NCBI RefSeq assembly: GCF_001956045.1
Contig: NZ_MRTH01000027.1
Coordinates: 1-64,000 of the forward strand
DNA from: Paenibacillus sp. FSL H7-0331
Lineage (GTDB): Bacteria > Bacillota > Bacilli > Paenibacillales > NBRC-103111
Reading direction: 5' to 3'
Length of the DNA stretch: 64,000 nucleotides
Shown here in pieces: positions 18,248 through 26,977 of this stretch. The position numbers and the translations under genes are program-made. Position 1 is the first letter of the stretch, and every line of letters begins with the position of its first letter. The notes below the pieces were generated by a model. That model was not told the DNA's origin, made no database searches, and saw nothing but the letters and a program-made list of their open reading frames with translations.

Positions 18248-18408
18248 GACACGATAAGTTTCTTTTATGCTTGACGTATGGAGGATAAGGAGATATATTA
18301 GATAATAAGGACACGATTTGTTTCTTGTATCAGGGAGTGATTTGACCGCTATTGGTTAATGGGCAAAAGATGCGTATTCATTCAACTTAAATAGACACGT
18401 AAAGTTTC
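18248..18408. promoter_or_regulatory. three XRE-type operator sites GACAC-N5-GTTTC
   Basis: The sites are 18248-18262, 18310-18324 and 18394-18408. Each is GACAC, five bases, GTTTC, followed by T or CT; GACAC is a near inverted repeat of GTTTC (GAAAC), so each site is an imperfect dyad. They fill the gap between the repressor gene and the divergent ORF, and the last one ends 8 bases before that ORF's ATG. A separate perfect dyad, AACAG-GAAT-CTGTT, is at 18222-18235. Confidence 0.65.
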
Positions 18409-18416
18409 TAGTTCCA

Positions 18417-18707
18417 ATGCATAGATTGGGGGAGAGAGCCATTCAAGACAATCTTATTAAATATGATCAATTTCTAGCAGAGGAAAATGTCCTCATTCAA
18501 AGAATCGGAGTATGCAAGGAGTTTATTGAAGTTCTTTTAAAATATATCTCAGGTAAATCAGATTCTATCCATATACTAACAGCAGAGGACATCGTTAACG
18601 CGGTTCATGCTATGAGTCAGGACTTAGATACAGAGTTACTTCATGTCAGGCTAGAGAAAAGCTTATTGGAAAATAAGATTAAAAATTTCGAAGCTAATTG
18701 CGGTTAA
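18417..18707 (+). CDS. hypothetical small helical protein, 96 aa
   Basis: I do not recognise it. It is likely all-helical, with coiled-coil-like heptads in both halves (DQFLAEENVLIQRIGVCKEF; LHVRLEKSLLENKIKNFEAN). The ATG at 18417 has no ribosome site; a purine-rich stretch GGGGGAGAGAG lies inside the first codons, so the true start could be a few codons later. It is divergent from the XRE repressor and has one operator-like site just upstream. It may be a remnant or regulatory partner of a mobile element. Confidence 0.5.
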   Translation: MHRLGERAIQDNLIKYDQFLAEENVLIQRIGVCKEFIEVLLKYISGKSDSIHILTAEDIVNAVHAMSQDLDTELLHVRLEKSLLENKIKNFEANCG

Positions 18708-18819
18708 TCTCTCTCAAGAAACGTCTTTTGGGTAATTCGAATTGTAGGAATGACGAGAACAACCTTTTTTTTCGAATGCTGGATGGTGCCGGACGGTACG
18801 AGGCGTATTGTTTCCGTTA

Positions 18820-20550
18820 CTATTCCACCCTGAAAACTTTTCCTTTAGGTACAAACGGCAAGTGCTGGCCTTTGGGAATAAGGAAAGCGTGCTCCCGACG
18901 GATGATTACTCTGTCACAGAAGCCGTCCGTAATAATCAATAACGGTCCGTTCTTTGGGAAATCCTCCGCATGCTCCAAGAAATCAATGCCAGGCTGCAGG
19001 ATTGTGCCTCCTCTGCCTTTGACGGATACCCTGTCTGCTATCACTTCCGGTGCGAGATACCCTTGATCATAAACGGCCGCATCACAGAAAACTACTCGTA
19101 CTAACGGAACATCCCGTGACATACTATAGCTCGCAATAGCCCCCAGAGCTTTCCCCAGCAGCTTTGTATCCATGGAACCTGAGGTGTCCAACACAACACC
19201 GAAGGTGCGACCATCCTCGTCACCTGCATCCGGTACCCATCGAGGTCTTGGAATATCGGGAGTAGAAGATTGTCTACGGCTGATCCTGGAATAGTTCCGA
19301 ACCTTTTCTACCGGGGAGAAGTAATGATCGAACCATTTCGCAAGTTCCACATCCCACAAGATTGGCGGCTGAGAAAGAGCCCGGATTTCTTCAACAAAGC
19401 CTGCAGGAAGCAGGCCACGGTTCTGCTCATAATGGTAATCAAGACCCTGGCTTAAACAGTTTCGATAAAATTCATCCAGTGTAAGTCCATCGTTCCGGTT
19501 CCACCAATCTGGTACACGTGGGGTCAATATATCTCCCAGACCGACTCCCCGGAATGTAGCTACTTTACGAAAGAGCCTTATATCGTTGACGATACGGTCA
19601 TAGATTGATTCAGCTGACAATCCCTTTAGATCCGGATCATGGAGCCCTCCGATCCTGGGAAATGCCCCCAGTCCCATTTCCATTAACCACTGATTGATGA
19701 CATAATCACAAGCTACATTCCATAAATAAGGGTCTCGTCCATCGGCACGGGCATGATGCCTCAATCCCACATGCAGAAATTCATGAGCGAGCACGAATCG
19801 GCACTCTTGCTCGTCAAGGCCTGCAGCTGGATTAACGTAGATCTCTTTTGCCTCAGCATCAACAGCAGCTACAGAGATGGATAATCTTGTGCAAAGAATA
19901 GGATCCTCAATAATTTTGAAGTCGGCCGCCATGGCTCCCATGAGAGGGTAGCTGCTGATAAACCAATTGCGAGCTTTCAAGACAGGTGTCAGAACTTCCT
20001 TGTTAGCCCCCAAGTAATCCTCGTATCCCGCCGTGACATTGACAGCGCTGGTTACAGCCATTATTAGTCCCTTACCCAAACAGTCCTGCCAATTTACATC
20101 TTTATTGTTCCAGTAGGAGGGAGCGGTTGTTCGGGGATTCATGATCATATCCTGAAATCCGTGCCCGACTGACCCAAAGTTGTGGAAGGAAGGATGGAAT
20201 CCCCTTTCTACAAAACTGTAGTACAGTTCCTCCTCACTTTTCGCTGGAATATCCACTCGCCCATCCATACCTGCAGGCGGCTGCCCAAGCTTCATGTCAT
20301 AAAGAAACTTCGCGATAAAACAATCGCATGCCGCATTCCACAGATCCTGCCGCTCCATAACTCGGAAATGTCCGAATCCAAGATGAAGCAAGGCATGAGC
20401 AAGAATATACACCCATTCCTCGGGCAAACCTCTTCGTTTGGGATGAACATGAATATGGCCGTTACTTGTTGCGACGGCCCATCCATTTTCCGGACAGAGA
20501 TTCCCTTCTTGATGTATAAATCGTGAATGGGATGCGAGGGGGGCGAACAT
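18820..20550 (-). CDS. VWA-like protein with metallopeptidase-like domain (DUF2201 type), N-terminally frameshifted
   Basis: The 576-aa frame has two HxxxH zinc-site motifs, AHALLHLGFGH (H52, H56, H61) and AHEFLHVGLRHH at about 263, each followed by a WN-A-C-D block, and a C-terminal von Willebrand A domain with the MIDAS motif DTSGSM near residue 460. This is the putative metallopeptidase plus VWA_2/DUF2201 build that pairs with MoxR ATPases, like RavA-ViaA. The gene should start at 20632, two bases after the moxR stop, with AGAAGGAAGC as ribosome site: that frame reads MAKQKSRELDPATKSYMEG and then loses register. Removing one base of the G run (cccc at 20576-20579 on the plus strand) restores LHFISQHPMFAPL in one continuous protein of about 600 aa. 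Either a real mutation or a sequence error. Confidence 0.82.
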   Translation of the reverse strand: MFAPLASHSRFIHQEGNLCPENGWAVATSNGHIHVHPKRRGLPEEWVYILAHALLHLGFGHFRVMERQDLWNAACDCFIAKFLYDMKLGQPPAGMDGRVDIPAKSEEELYYSFVERGFHPSFHNFGSVGHGFQDMIMNPRTTAPSYWNNKDVNWQDCLGKGLIMAVTSAVNVTAGYEDYLGANKEVLTPVLKARNWFISSYPLMGAMAADFKIIEDPILCTRLSISVAAVDAEAKEIYVNPAAGLDEQECRFVLAHEFLHVGLRHHARADGRDPYLWNVACDYVINQWLMEMGLGAFPRIGGLHDPDLKGLSAESIYDRIVNDIRLFRKVATFRGVGLGDILTPRVPDWWNRNDGLTLDEFYRNCLSQGLDYHYEQNRGLLPAGFVEEIRALSQPPILWDVELAKWFDHYFSPVEKVRNYSRISRRQSSTPDIPRPRWVPDAGDEDGRTFGVVLDTSGSMDTKLLGKALGAIASYSMSRDVPLVRVVFCDAAVYDQGYLAPEVIADRVSVKGRGGTILQPGIDFLEHAEDFPKNGPLLIITDGFCDRVIIRREHAFLIPKGQHLPFVPKGKVFRVE

Positions 20551-20634
20551 GGGGTGTTGACTGATGAAATGCAGGCCCCTCCATATAGGATTTTGTAGCA
20601 GGATCCAACTCTCGGGATTTTTGTTTGGCCATAA

Positions 20635-21696
20635 TCAAGCTTCCTTCTTCTGTACTAATCTCGGTAGATCACGGACAATCTCAACGAGGATCCAATCGGG
20701 AAGACTTTCACCGGTTTCACTCTTTGCAACGGATAGTTGGGCAATTTCGAGACTGATCGTGCTTAGACTTTTAATTAGAGCTTTGGCACGGTGGGCGAGC
20801 TTCTTATGGTGCTCGGTCAGAATGTCTTTAGATCCCGGTAATTCTTTAATTAGGTATGCACGGAAGGATTGTGCCATGAAGTATAATATATCCCGATCCT
20901 CCGGTTGATGAGGCCAGCCGGTTTCTCCTTCCAGAATCGCATTCAGTTTATATTTGTTGTTCGTTTGCTTGTAAAAGGCCTTGAATTGACCAGCATGATG
21001 GGGTGATAAACAACCTGTTGCCAGAATATCCAACATTTCAGGTTGCAGTCGGTCACCATATTCCTTTAATGCATCGCTTAACATGTGCCAGGACCTAGGG
21101 GTAGAGAAGGGTTCTTCGTGTTTCGGAGGCTGAACCCACAAATGATCCGGGCGGGTCTCAATATAATTGATCACTAGAGGGTGGATATCATTCTCGTATG
21201 CCCACTCTAACCATTCTCGGTGGGAAACCCTTAATTGGACATGAAACATTCGGTTGATAAGTGCTGATGACATTGGTTTCACTATGGCATTGTCCTGAGC
21301 GCGGTTCCCCGCACCTATCACGACGGAGCCCTCTGGTAGTATGTATTCCCCAATACGCTTTTCCAGTATCAGTCTGTAGAATGCTTTCTGAACTTCATGA
21401 GTACAAGCGTTCAGTTCATCCAAAAACAAGCAGTAGGGTTCATTTCGGGCGATCATGCTGGGAGGACAAAATCGACTTTTTCCTTCTACAATCTGTGGGA
21501 CCCCAATTAAGTCCTCTGGTGCCAGTTGGCTACCCAATAGCGAGACACAAGGCAACCCCACCATATCAGCAAATTGTTGAACTAGTGACGACTTCCCGAT
21601 TCCTGGTGGTCCCCAAATAAAAATCGGACGTACTACGGCTATGTTCAATAAAAGATCCATTATTTGTTTTGACGAAACAGAGGCAGATATATTCAT
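20635..21696 (-). CDS. MoxR-type AAA+ ATPase
   Basis: A 353-aa ATPase with Walker A GPPGIGKS (29-36), Walker B CLFLDELN (about 101-108), and the GAGNRAQDNAIVKPM-S-ALINRM sensor/arginine-finger region of the MoxR branch. MoxR ATPases act as chaperones that mature or remodel partner proteins, commonly together with a VWA protein encoded next door. Here the VWA gene begins two bases after the stop (TGATTATG), so the two are coupled. The start is the ATG at 21696 after GGAAGGA; the frame runs 15 codons further up without a ribosome site. It is divergent from the Hen1-Pnkp operon, which may be coincidence or a functional link. Confidence 0.88.
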   Translation of the reverse strand: MNISASVSSKQIMDLLLNIAVVRPIFIWGPPGIGKSSLVQQFADMVGLPCVSLLGSQLAPEDLIGVPQIVEGKSRFCPPSMIARNEPYCLFLDELNACTHEVQKAFYRLILEKRIGEYILPEGSVVIGAGNRAQDNAIVKPMSSALINRMFHVQLRVSHREWLEWAYENDIHPLVINYIETRPDHLWVQPPKHEEPFSTPRSWHMLSDALKEYGDRLQPEMLDILATGCLSPHHAGQFKAFYKQTNNKYKLNAILEGETGWPHQPEDRDILYFMAQSFRAYLIKELPGSKDILTEHHKKLAHRAKALIKSLSTISLEIAQLSVAKSETGESLPDWILVEIVRDLPRLVQKKEA

Positions 21697-21847
21697 TATT
21701 GATTCCTTCCATAAATTAACGTTAAAGTAATAATACCACAAGATGATAAAGAGTCTGATAATAAAGTTTAGTTATAACGTATGATTCATATCTCTGATTT
21801 CGTAATACTTTCACCCTGTTCGTTTGCATATAAGTAAGCGAAAATAG

Positions 21848-21923
21848 GATCAGAGGCAGACGCCTAAAGGTAAGCATGACTAAGATCATCTTGGCGTCTG
21901 GATGGGTTACTTCTTCTCTGATC
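21848..21923 (+). ncRNA. candidate structured leader RNA upstream of hen1
   Basis: Two nested perfect helices: outer GATCAGAG (21848-21855) with CTCTGATC (21916-21923), inner CAGACGCC (21857-21864) with GGCGTCTG (21893-21900). The apical loop is 28 bases and there is a 15-base bulge on the 3' side. No T run follows on the plus strand, so it is not a plain terminator. It lies 83 bases before hen1 and could be a leader, a small RNA, or part of a divergent 5' UTR for moxR. The strand is a guess. Confidence 0.4.
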
Positions 21924-22005
21924 TCACCACAATAATTAAGATAGCGGAGGTCCGGTAAAGGCAATCCCGCGAGGTTCCCAATTTGTAGTTTAGGAGTAGA
22001 TTGAT

Positions 22006-23271
22006 ATGGCAGTAATCCAAGTCAGATCCACGAATCCGCAGTTCTCGTTTTTGATCAAGAAGAATCCAAACTCCGGCATGATGCTTCGCTCGATCCGCAA
22101 GGGAATAGCTTACGGATGGTATGCCGATCAGCAGACTTTTAATGTTTATTTTAAAGATGCGGATAATGATATCTCCTATAAGCAGCATGAGCAGGAAAAC
22201 TTCGAATATCTGAATGTATCGAGGTACAATACGCCCTTATTTTCGTTGAATGCGATTAACGAATTTCTCTCCGCTCCGCTTAAGGCACAGGATGAACGCG
22301 ACGCGGAGGGCTACGAGCATACTTTCTTCATCAATATGATACATATCGAACTGGTCAGGTATATTGAGTTTTTTGAGAAGCATTTGAAGGATTTCTCTTT
22401 CGAAATCACCTATCATGCTCATAAAAGCTATTCGCTTACCGTTACGACTACGAAAAGCTTGTATCAGTTGCTCCATGTCGTAAGTGTGTTGGCCTTATTC
22501 CTCTCGATGTTCGGCAACGAATATATTGATATCTCGGAAAGTATCCTGGATAAGTACATCAAGAGCATGAACGTGATCGATGCACCGTTCTATATTCGCA
22601 GCCTGTTTGTACGGAACTTCTTATCCTCCAGAGATCGGTTTCAGAAATATAAGGCGGAGCTTGAGAAAACGGATCGATATGACATTCAGTTCGCTTACGG
22701 AGGTACGGGTCTACAACGGAGAAATTATATCGGTAGTGCGCTGGCTTTTGATAAGTCGATCTTGGATGTGGGTTGTGGAGAGGGATTCTATGCGCTCCCA
22801 TTTGCCGGGAAAATTGAGGGCAGCTACTATGCGATTGATATCAATGAGGAGCTGCTAGAGATGGTAAAGCGTAAAGCGGAGGTAAAAGAGATCGACAACA
22901 TCGTCACATTCGGTTCGATCGATCAGTTCCTGGATAGCTACAACGGGGAGCAGGTCGATGTGATTCTTACAGAGGTCATTGAACATATGAGTCATGATGA
23001 AGCCAAGCAACTGATCCAACAAATTTGCTCGCATGTTGATTTCGATAATTTTATCATTACGACGCCCAACGCTGATTTTAACCGCTACTACGAGTTGAGC
23101 GATTTCCGGCATGACGACCACAAGTGGGAGATGGGTGAAGAATCTTTTCAACAGTGGATGCGTGATGTGGTTAAGGAAACGAATCTGCATGCCGAATTTG
23201 TAGCTGTCGGAGACGGTGTCAACCATATCAAGACTACGCAGGGCGTCATTCTGAAGAAGAGGAGGGCCTGA
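22006..23271 (+). CDS. hen1: Hen1-type 3'-terminal RNA ribose 2'-O-methyltransferase
   Basis: Bacterial Hen1 methylates the 2'-OH at the 3' end of a cut RNA before ligation, so that the repaired RNA resists being cut again by the same ribotoxin. The N-terminal half (about 1-235) is the bacterial Hen1 N-terminal domain, which in the family supports the Pnkp ligase. The C-terminal half is a methyltransferase: SAM motif DVGCGEG (254-260) and the metal-binding set E323-x-x-E326-H327 in EVIEHM, with H372 in FRHDDHKWEM. At 421 aa it is slightly shorter than usual. The ATG follows TAGGAGT. The pnkp gene begins three bases after the stop. Confidence 0.93.
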   Translation: MAVIQVRSTNPQFSFLIKKNPNSGMMLRSIRKGIAYGWYADQQTFNVYFKDADNDISYKQHEQENFEYLNVSRYNTPLFSLNAINEFLSAPLKAQDERDAEGYEHTFFINMIHIELVRYIEFFEKHLKDFSFEITYHAHKSYSLTVTTTKSLYQLLHVVSVLALFLSMFGNEYIDISESILDKYIKSMNVIDAPFYIRSLFVRNFLSSRDRFQKYKAELEKTDRYDIQFAYGGTGLQRRNYIGSALAFDKSILDVGCGEGFYALPFAGKIEGSYYAIDINEELLEMVKRKAEVKEIDNIVTFGSIDQFLDSYNGEQVDVILTEVIEHMSHDEAKQLIQQICSHVDFDNFIITTPNADFNRYYELSDFRHDDHKWEMGEESFQQWMRDVVKETNLHAEFVAVGDGVNHIKTTQGVILKKRRA

Positions 23272-23274
23272 CCC

Positions 23275-25860
23275 ATGAACATCCAAACGAAGGTTCACAC
23301 GGTTTTCATGCTGATCGGGTCTACGGAATGCGGCAAAACCACGTTTGCCAAGGAAGTTCTGATTCCCGGAGTGCGTTTTGAGGATGCTAGTCGGAATATC
23401 AGGGCCAACGTTCAATATTTGTCCTCCGACCAGATCCGTCAAGAGATACTTGGATATGAATACGACAAGTATGATCAGGTGATGCTCGAGGCCAGCGAGC
23501 AAGCTTTTCATTTATTGCTTGAAAGGCTGAAGGTGGCGACATCTTTTCCGGTCAATGCAGAGTTTGTAGTCGTCGATACAACCGGGCTGTCCGAGGATTT
23601 TCGGGCAAAGGTGAAGGAGATTACGTTTCAGAGCAACTACAACCTTGAGGTCATTGTGTTCGATTATCGAAAGCGGGACGATTACTATGCATCGGACCGA
23701 TCAAAGAAACTGATCACGAACCACATTAACCGGCTAAAAAAGGACGTCCTTGGCTCGCTAGCCCGTGAGGGTTACGGCAAGATTCATAAAGTGCGTGCAA
23801 AAGACTTTTATCTGGCCGAAGAAGGAAGGGCAAATCCTGAATATAACATCGTCATCGAGGATTTGGATGCTTACGTATCTACCATTCTTCCTCAAGATCA
23901 GCAGTACATCGTCATTGGCGACGTCCACGAATGTGTGGAAGATTTGAAGGGGCTGCTGCTTGATCACGGTTACAAGATCGAGATGGGTAAACTGATTTCC
24001 AATGATAAGCTGAAGCAAACCAAGCTGGTTCTGGTTGGGGACTGGATTGATAAAGGCAAACAAACGAAGGACATCATTCAGTTTCTGTACGATAATCGAG
24101 AGCACTTTTACCTCGTACTTGGGAACCACGAGAACTTCGTTGACAAGTATATGAAGGGTGAAATTAACGGTGTCGACCAAGAGCTGCTCCATGCTTATTT
24201 TGACTCAACACAGGTATTATTGAACGATCCAGAGCTGCTGGAGAAATTTCAGCATTTGGTATCGATTTCGAAGCCATTCTATAGGTATGTGGGGGCCAAC
24301 GGACCGTCCTTTTATGTCACTCATGCCCCGTGCCGGAATAAGTACATCGGTAAGCTGGATACGAATTCCGTCCGGCATCAAAGGAATTTTCGAATCGACC
24401 GGGAAGCGCCGCTGGAGGGGCAGCTTGCTTTTCTGCAGGAGGAAGCGGTCAAAAATCATCCGTACCACGTGTTTGGGCACGTCGCAGCCAAGCAGTCTTT
24501 CCGTATCGGCAATAAAATCCACATCGACACCGGCAGCGTACACGGCAACCTGCTAACTTCCGTAAGCATTTCATATAAACCGTTTATGAAGTCCCGGAAG
24601 TCCCATCAAGCGGTGATTGCTGAGGAATTGCAAACTCTATTCAAGAATGTGCGAAAAGTATCCATTCGAGACCTTGGGGAAGATGACATTCGCAGACTTC
24701 GCTATTGCTCGCGAAACAAAATCAACTTCATTTCAGGCACTATGTCTCCAGCGGATAAGAACGAGGAGACGAATGAACTTGAGTCTTTGAAACGGGGTCT
24801 CGATTATTTCAGAGAACACGGCACCCAGCAAGTTGTCCTGCAACCCAAATATATGGGTTCGAGATGCAATATTTATTTACATAAAGATCTGGAGCAATGC
24901 TTTGCTGTGAGCCGTAACGGCTACAAGATCAATCATGTCGATTTAACGGAGATTTACGGCAAGCTGCTGCTCAAGTTCGGCGGCTATATGCAAGAGCAGA
25001 AGATTGTGATGCTGATTTTGGATGGTGAGCTTCTCCCGTGGAAGTCGCTGGGTGAAGGGCTTATCGAAAGACAGTTCAAGCCCATTGAGAGGGCGCTGGA
25101 GACAGAGCTTACGTTCCTGAAGCAAAACGGTTTTGAAGAAGCATATAATAAGCTCATTGTCGAATATGAGGCGAGCGGGTTTGAAAAAGACCAGCATCAT
25201 ACCACCAAGTCCGCTTTAAGCGACAAGTACGGCCCAAGTGTGTACCAAAACTATAAGTACGTCCATGATATTTGGAAAACTTATGTCCCTTTATCCGAAC
25301 ATATGGAGGCCTATCAAACGTACAAGAGGCAGTTGGAGCTGTACGCGGAAGACGAGGTTATGGAGTATAAACCGTTTGCCGTTCTAAAAATCGTATATGA
25401 AGACGGGAAGGAACAAGTCCCGGAATGGAAGACCTCCGAAATGTACGGCTTTCTGTCGGAAGACGAGTCACTTACGCTTGATCTATCTGAGCCGGAGTAC
25501 CTGAAGAAAGCCGAAAGTTACTTCTCCAAACTTACGATGGAGAACCATATGGAGGGAATCGTGATCAAACCGGAGATGTGGAACGGAAAAACGGTACCTT
25601 ATATGAAGGTGCGCAATCCCGAATATTTGTCCATCATTTACGGGTATGATTACAAGTTTCCGCATAAATACCGCAAGCTGCTCAAGCAAAAGAATGTTAA
25701 TAAAAAGCTTCGTACCTCGCTTAATGAGTACCAGCTTGGAATGCAAATGCTGGCGGTGTCATTTGATGATATTGCGCCTGAGCATGAGGCCTATCAAGAG
25801 ATCGCGGCCAATCTGCTGTTTGAGGTGTCGCAGGAGCGGGAGATCGATCCACGTCTATAA
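23275..25860 (+). CDS. pnkp: polynucleotide kinase-phosphatase/ligase Pnkp (RNA repair)
   Basis: Pnkp heals and seals broken RNA with Hen1. The 861-aa protein has all three modules. The 5'-kinase (about 1-175) has P-loop GSTECGKT (15-22). The 2',3'-phosphatase (about 205-440) is a binuclear metallophosphoesterase with GDVHE (D216, H218), GDWID (255-259), GNHE (283-286), THAP and GHV. The ligase/adenylyltransferase (about 480-861) has the nucleophile K525 in KYMGSR, ILDGELLPW, and motif IV EGIVIKPE. Length and order match the Clostridium thermocellum prototype. AGAGGAGGG inside the hen1 end serves as ribosome site, so the two are made together. No sign of decay. Confidence 0.95.
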   Translation: MNIQTKVHTVFMLIGSTECGKTTFAKEVLIPGVRFEDASRNIRANVQYLSSDQIRQEILGYEYDKYDQVMLEASEQAFHLLLERLKVATSFPVNAEFVVVDTTGLSEDFRAKVKEITFQSNYNLEVIVFDYRKRDDYYASDRSKKLITNHINRLKKDVLGSLAREGYGKIHKVRAKDFYLAEEGRANPEYNIVIEDLDAYVSTILPQDQQYIVIGDVHECVEDLKGLLLDHGYKIEMGKLISNDKLKQTKLVLVGDWIDKGKQTKDIIQFLYDNREHFYLVLGNHENFVDKYMKGEINGVDQELLHAYFDSTQVLLNDPELLEKFQHLVSISKPFYRYVGANGPSFYVTHAPCRNKYIGKLDTNSVRHQRNFRIDREAPLEGQLAFLQEEAVKNHPYHVFGHVAAKQSFRIGNKIHIDTGSVHGNLLTSVSISYKPFMKSRKSHQAVIAEELQTLFKNVRKVSIRDLGEDDIRRLRYCSRNKINFISGTMSPADKNEETNELESLKRGLDYFREHGTQQVVLQPKYMGSRCNIYLHKDLEQCFAVSRNGYKINHVDLTEIYGKLLLKFGGYMQEQKIVMLILDGELLPWKSLGEGLIERQFKPIERALETELTFLKQNGFEEAYNKLIVEYEASGFEKDQHHTTKSALSDKYGPSVYQNYKYVHDIWKTYVPLSEHMEAYQTYKRQLELYAEDEVMEYKPFAVLKIVYEDGKEQVPEWKTSEMYGFLSEDESLTLDLSEPEYLKKAESYFSKLTMENHMEGIVIKPEMWNGKTVPYMKVRNPEYLSIIYGYDYKFPHKYRKLLKQKNVNKKLRTSLNEYQLGMQMLAVSFDDIAPEHEAYQEIAANLLFEVSQEREIDPRL

Positions 25861-25911
25861 CATTAGATAGGGTGTCTGAATCTTGTAATCTGTCATTCGT
25901 GATCTTTATAT

Positions 25912-25965
25912 GAAAAAGCTCAAGCGCCGGGCTTCCCTAGCCGACGCTTGAGCTTATTTTCTTTT
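25912..25965. terminator. bidirectional terminator after pnkp
   Basis: AGCTCAAGCG pairs with CGCTTGAGCT around an 18-base loop; a T-rich run (TTATTTTCTTTT) follows on the plus strand and, mirrored, AAAAA precedes it for the minus strand. Confidence 0.85.
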
Positions 25966-26440
25966 CACTGCGCTTTAGGTAAGGCAGCAGAGACACGAGT
26001 CCCAAAAGCGCCAATAAAAAACCGAGCCAGAGCGGTGAAAGCAGACCATAACCTGCGCTGATCGCAAGCCCGCCGACCGAGGAACCGACAACGACGCCAA
26101 ACGTGACCACGGCGGTATGAACCGTGTTGACCATCAGGCCATCTCCTGCCGTTCGCATGACGCGGGCCACCATAGGCGGGTTCATCGGTAAACCGACCAG
26201 GCCGATAATGACGATCGCGGCAATCGTCATTATCGGCCTGGTCAGCGCCGAGGGGGAAGCTCAGGAGCGCCACAACAAGCAAAACCAGTCCGGCAGCGAA
26301 CAGTGGCATCGTATAGCGATCGGCAAGACGTCCGGTAATGAGATTGCCGATAACGGTTGCCCCGCCGTAAATGGCGAGCAGCAGCGGAACTGTCCTGGCA
26401 GAGAAGCCATCAAGGCTAACTTGCCGATTTCTAGCTGCGA
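25937..26440 (-). pseudogene. MFS transporter, C-terminal half, broken
   Basis: On the minus strand a first block reads DGFSARTVPLLLAIYGGATV then IGNLITGRLADRY and LLVVALLSFPLGA; a second block in another frame reads IAAIVIIGLVGLPMNPPMVA, ARVMRTAGDG and GVVVGSSVGGLAISAGYGLL. Together these are about six membrane helices of the C-terminal half of a drug-efflux-type MFS protein. The two blocks are thrown out of frame by a perfect inverted repeat at 26195-26243. The N-terminal half is missing upstream of about 26440. It cannot encode a working transporter. Confidence 0.8.
26195..26243. repeat. perfect 21-bp inverted repeat inside the MFS pseudogene
   Basis: The arms are 26195-26215 and 26223-26243, exact reverse complements, with a 7-base spacer CGCGGCA. 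The right-hand reading matches the MFS coding sequence (IVIIGLV), so the other arm looks like an inverted copy of it made by template switching. Confidence 0.9.
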
Positions 26441-26514
26441 AAGTTGAGATTTAAAGCAGAAAATATTATTATCATTCAAACCACTTTGAACAACTTGTTG
26501 TGTATTATAACAAA

Positions 26515-26664
26515 ATGGTACTGGAGAAAATAAAATTTTTAACGCAAGATAATCCTAAATTACGTGCTTCTATAGAAGAACATATCCTACTTCAACAACA
26601 AGTCTTCACTTATTTTCTTAGATATAAAGTAGCTGTAATGCGTATGGAAAATCCGTTTGATTGA
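26515..26664 (+). CDS. small ORF or gene remnant, 49 aa, uncertain
   Basis: The frame encodes MVLEKIKFLTQDNPKLRASI and continues to MRMENPFD. It is protein-like (helical, amphipathic) but lacks a ribosome site, and the open frame reaches back to 26455 without a start. It resembles the tail end of a longer lost protein more than an intact gene. The gap from 26665 to 26970 contains only short broken frames, such as MDQIKDRVDQCHYLRNAVLR at about 26823. Confidence 0.3.
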   Translation: MVLEKIKFLTQDNPKLRASIEEHILLQQQVFTYFLRYKVAVMRMENPFD

Positions 26665-26977
26665 ATAAAAAGTAGGAATCTCCCTTGCTAAGTACGGCTA
26701 CGAGTGTTTCAGACATGGATTTTGACCGCTTTGATCACGCTGTGATGTTAATAGGAGGGTTTTCTTGTTCTAGTTTGTATTGGAGGGAATATGAAGGGCC
26801 TGGAAAGAAAGCTTGAGCTTCATGGATCAAATCAAAGATCGTGTAGACCAGTGCCATTATCTAAGAAATGCTGTCCTTCGAGGTAACAGCGAATTGTCAG
26901 CAGGGATCGGGGGAGCAAGCTTTTTACTGTGCCTGCATGTGGATAACTGATTAAGTTATTGTACTGTGGAGTAGCAA

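Noticed and set aside
18698..19066. 122-codon plus-strand frame opposite the VWA gene
   Set aside because: Antisense shadow; no ribosome site, and the opposite strand has clear VWA coding sequence.
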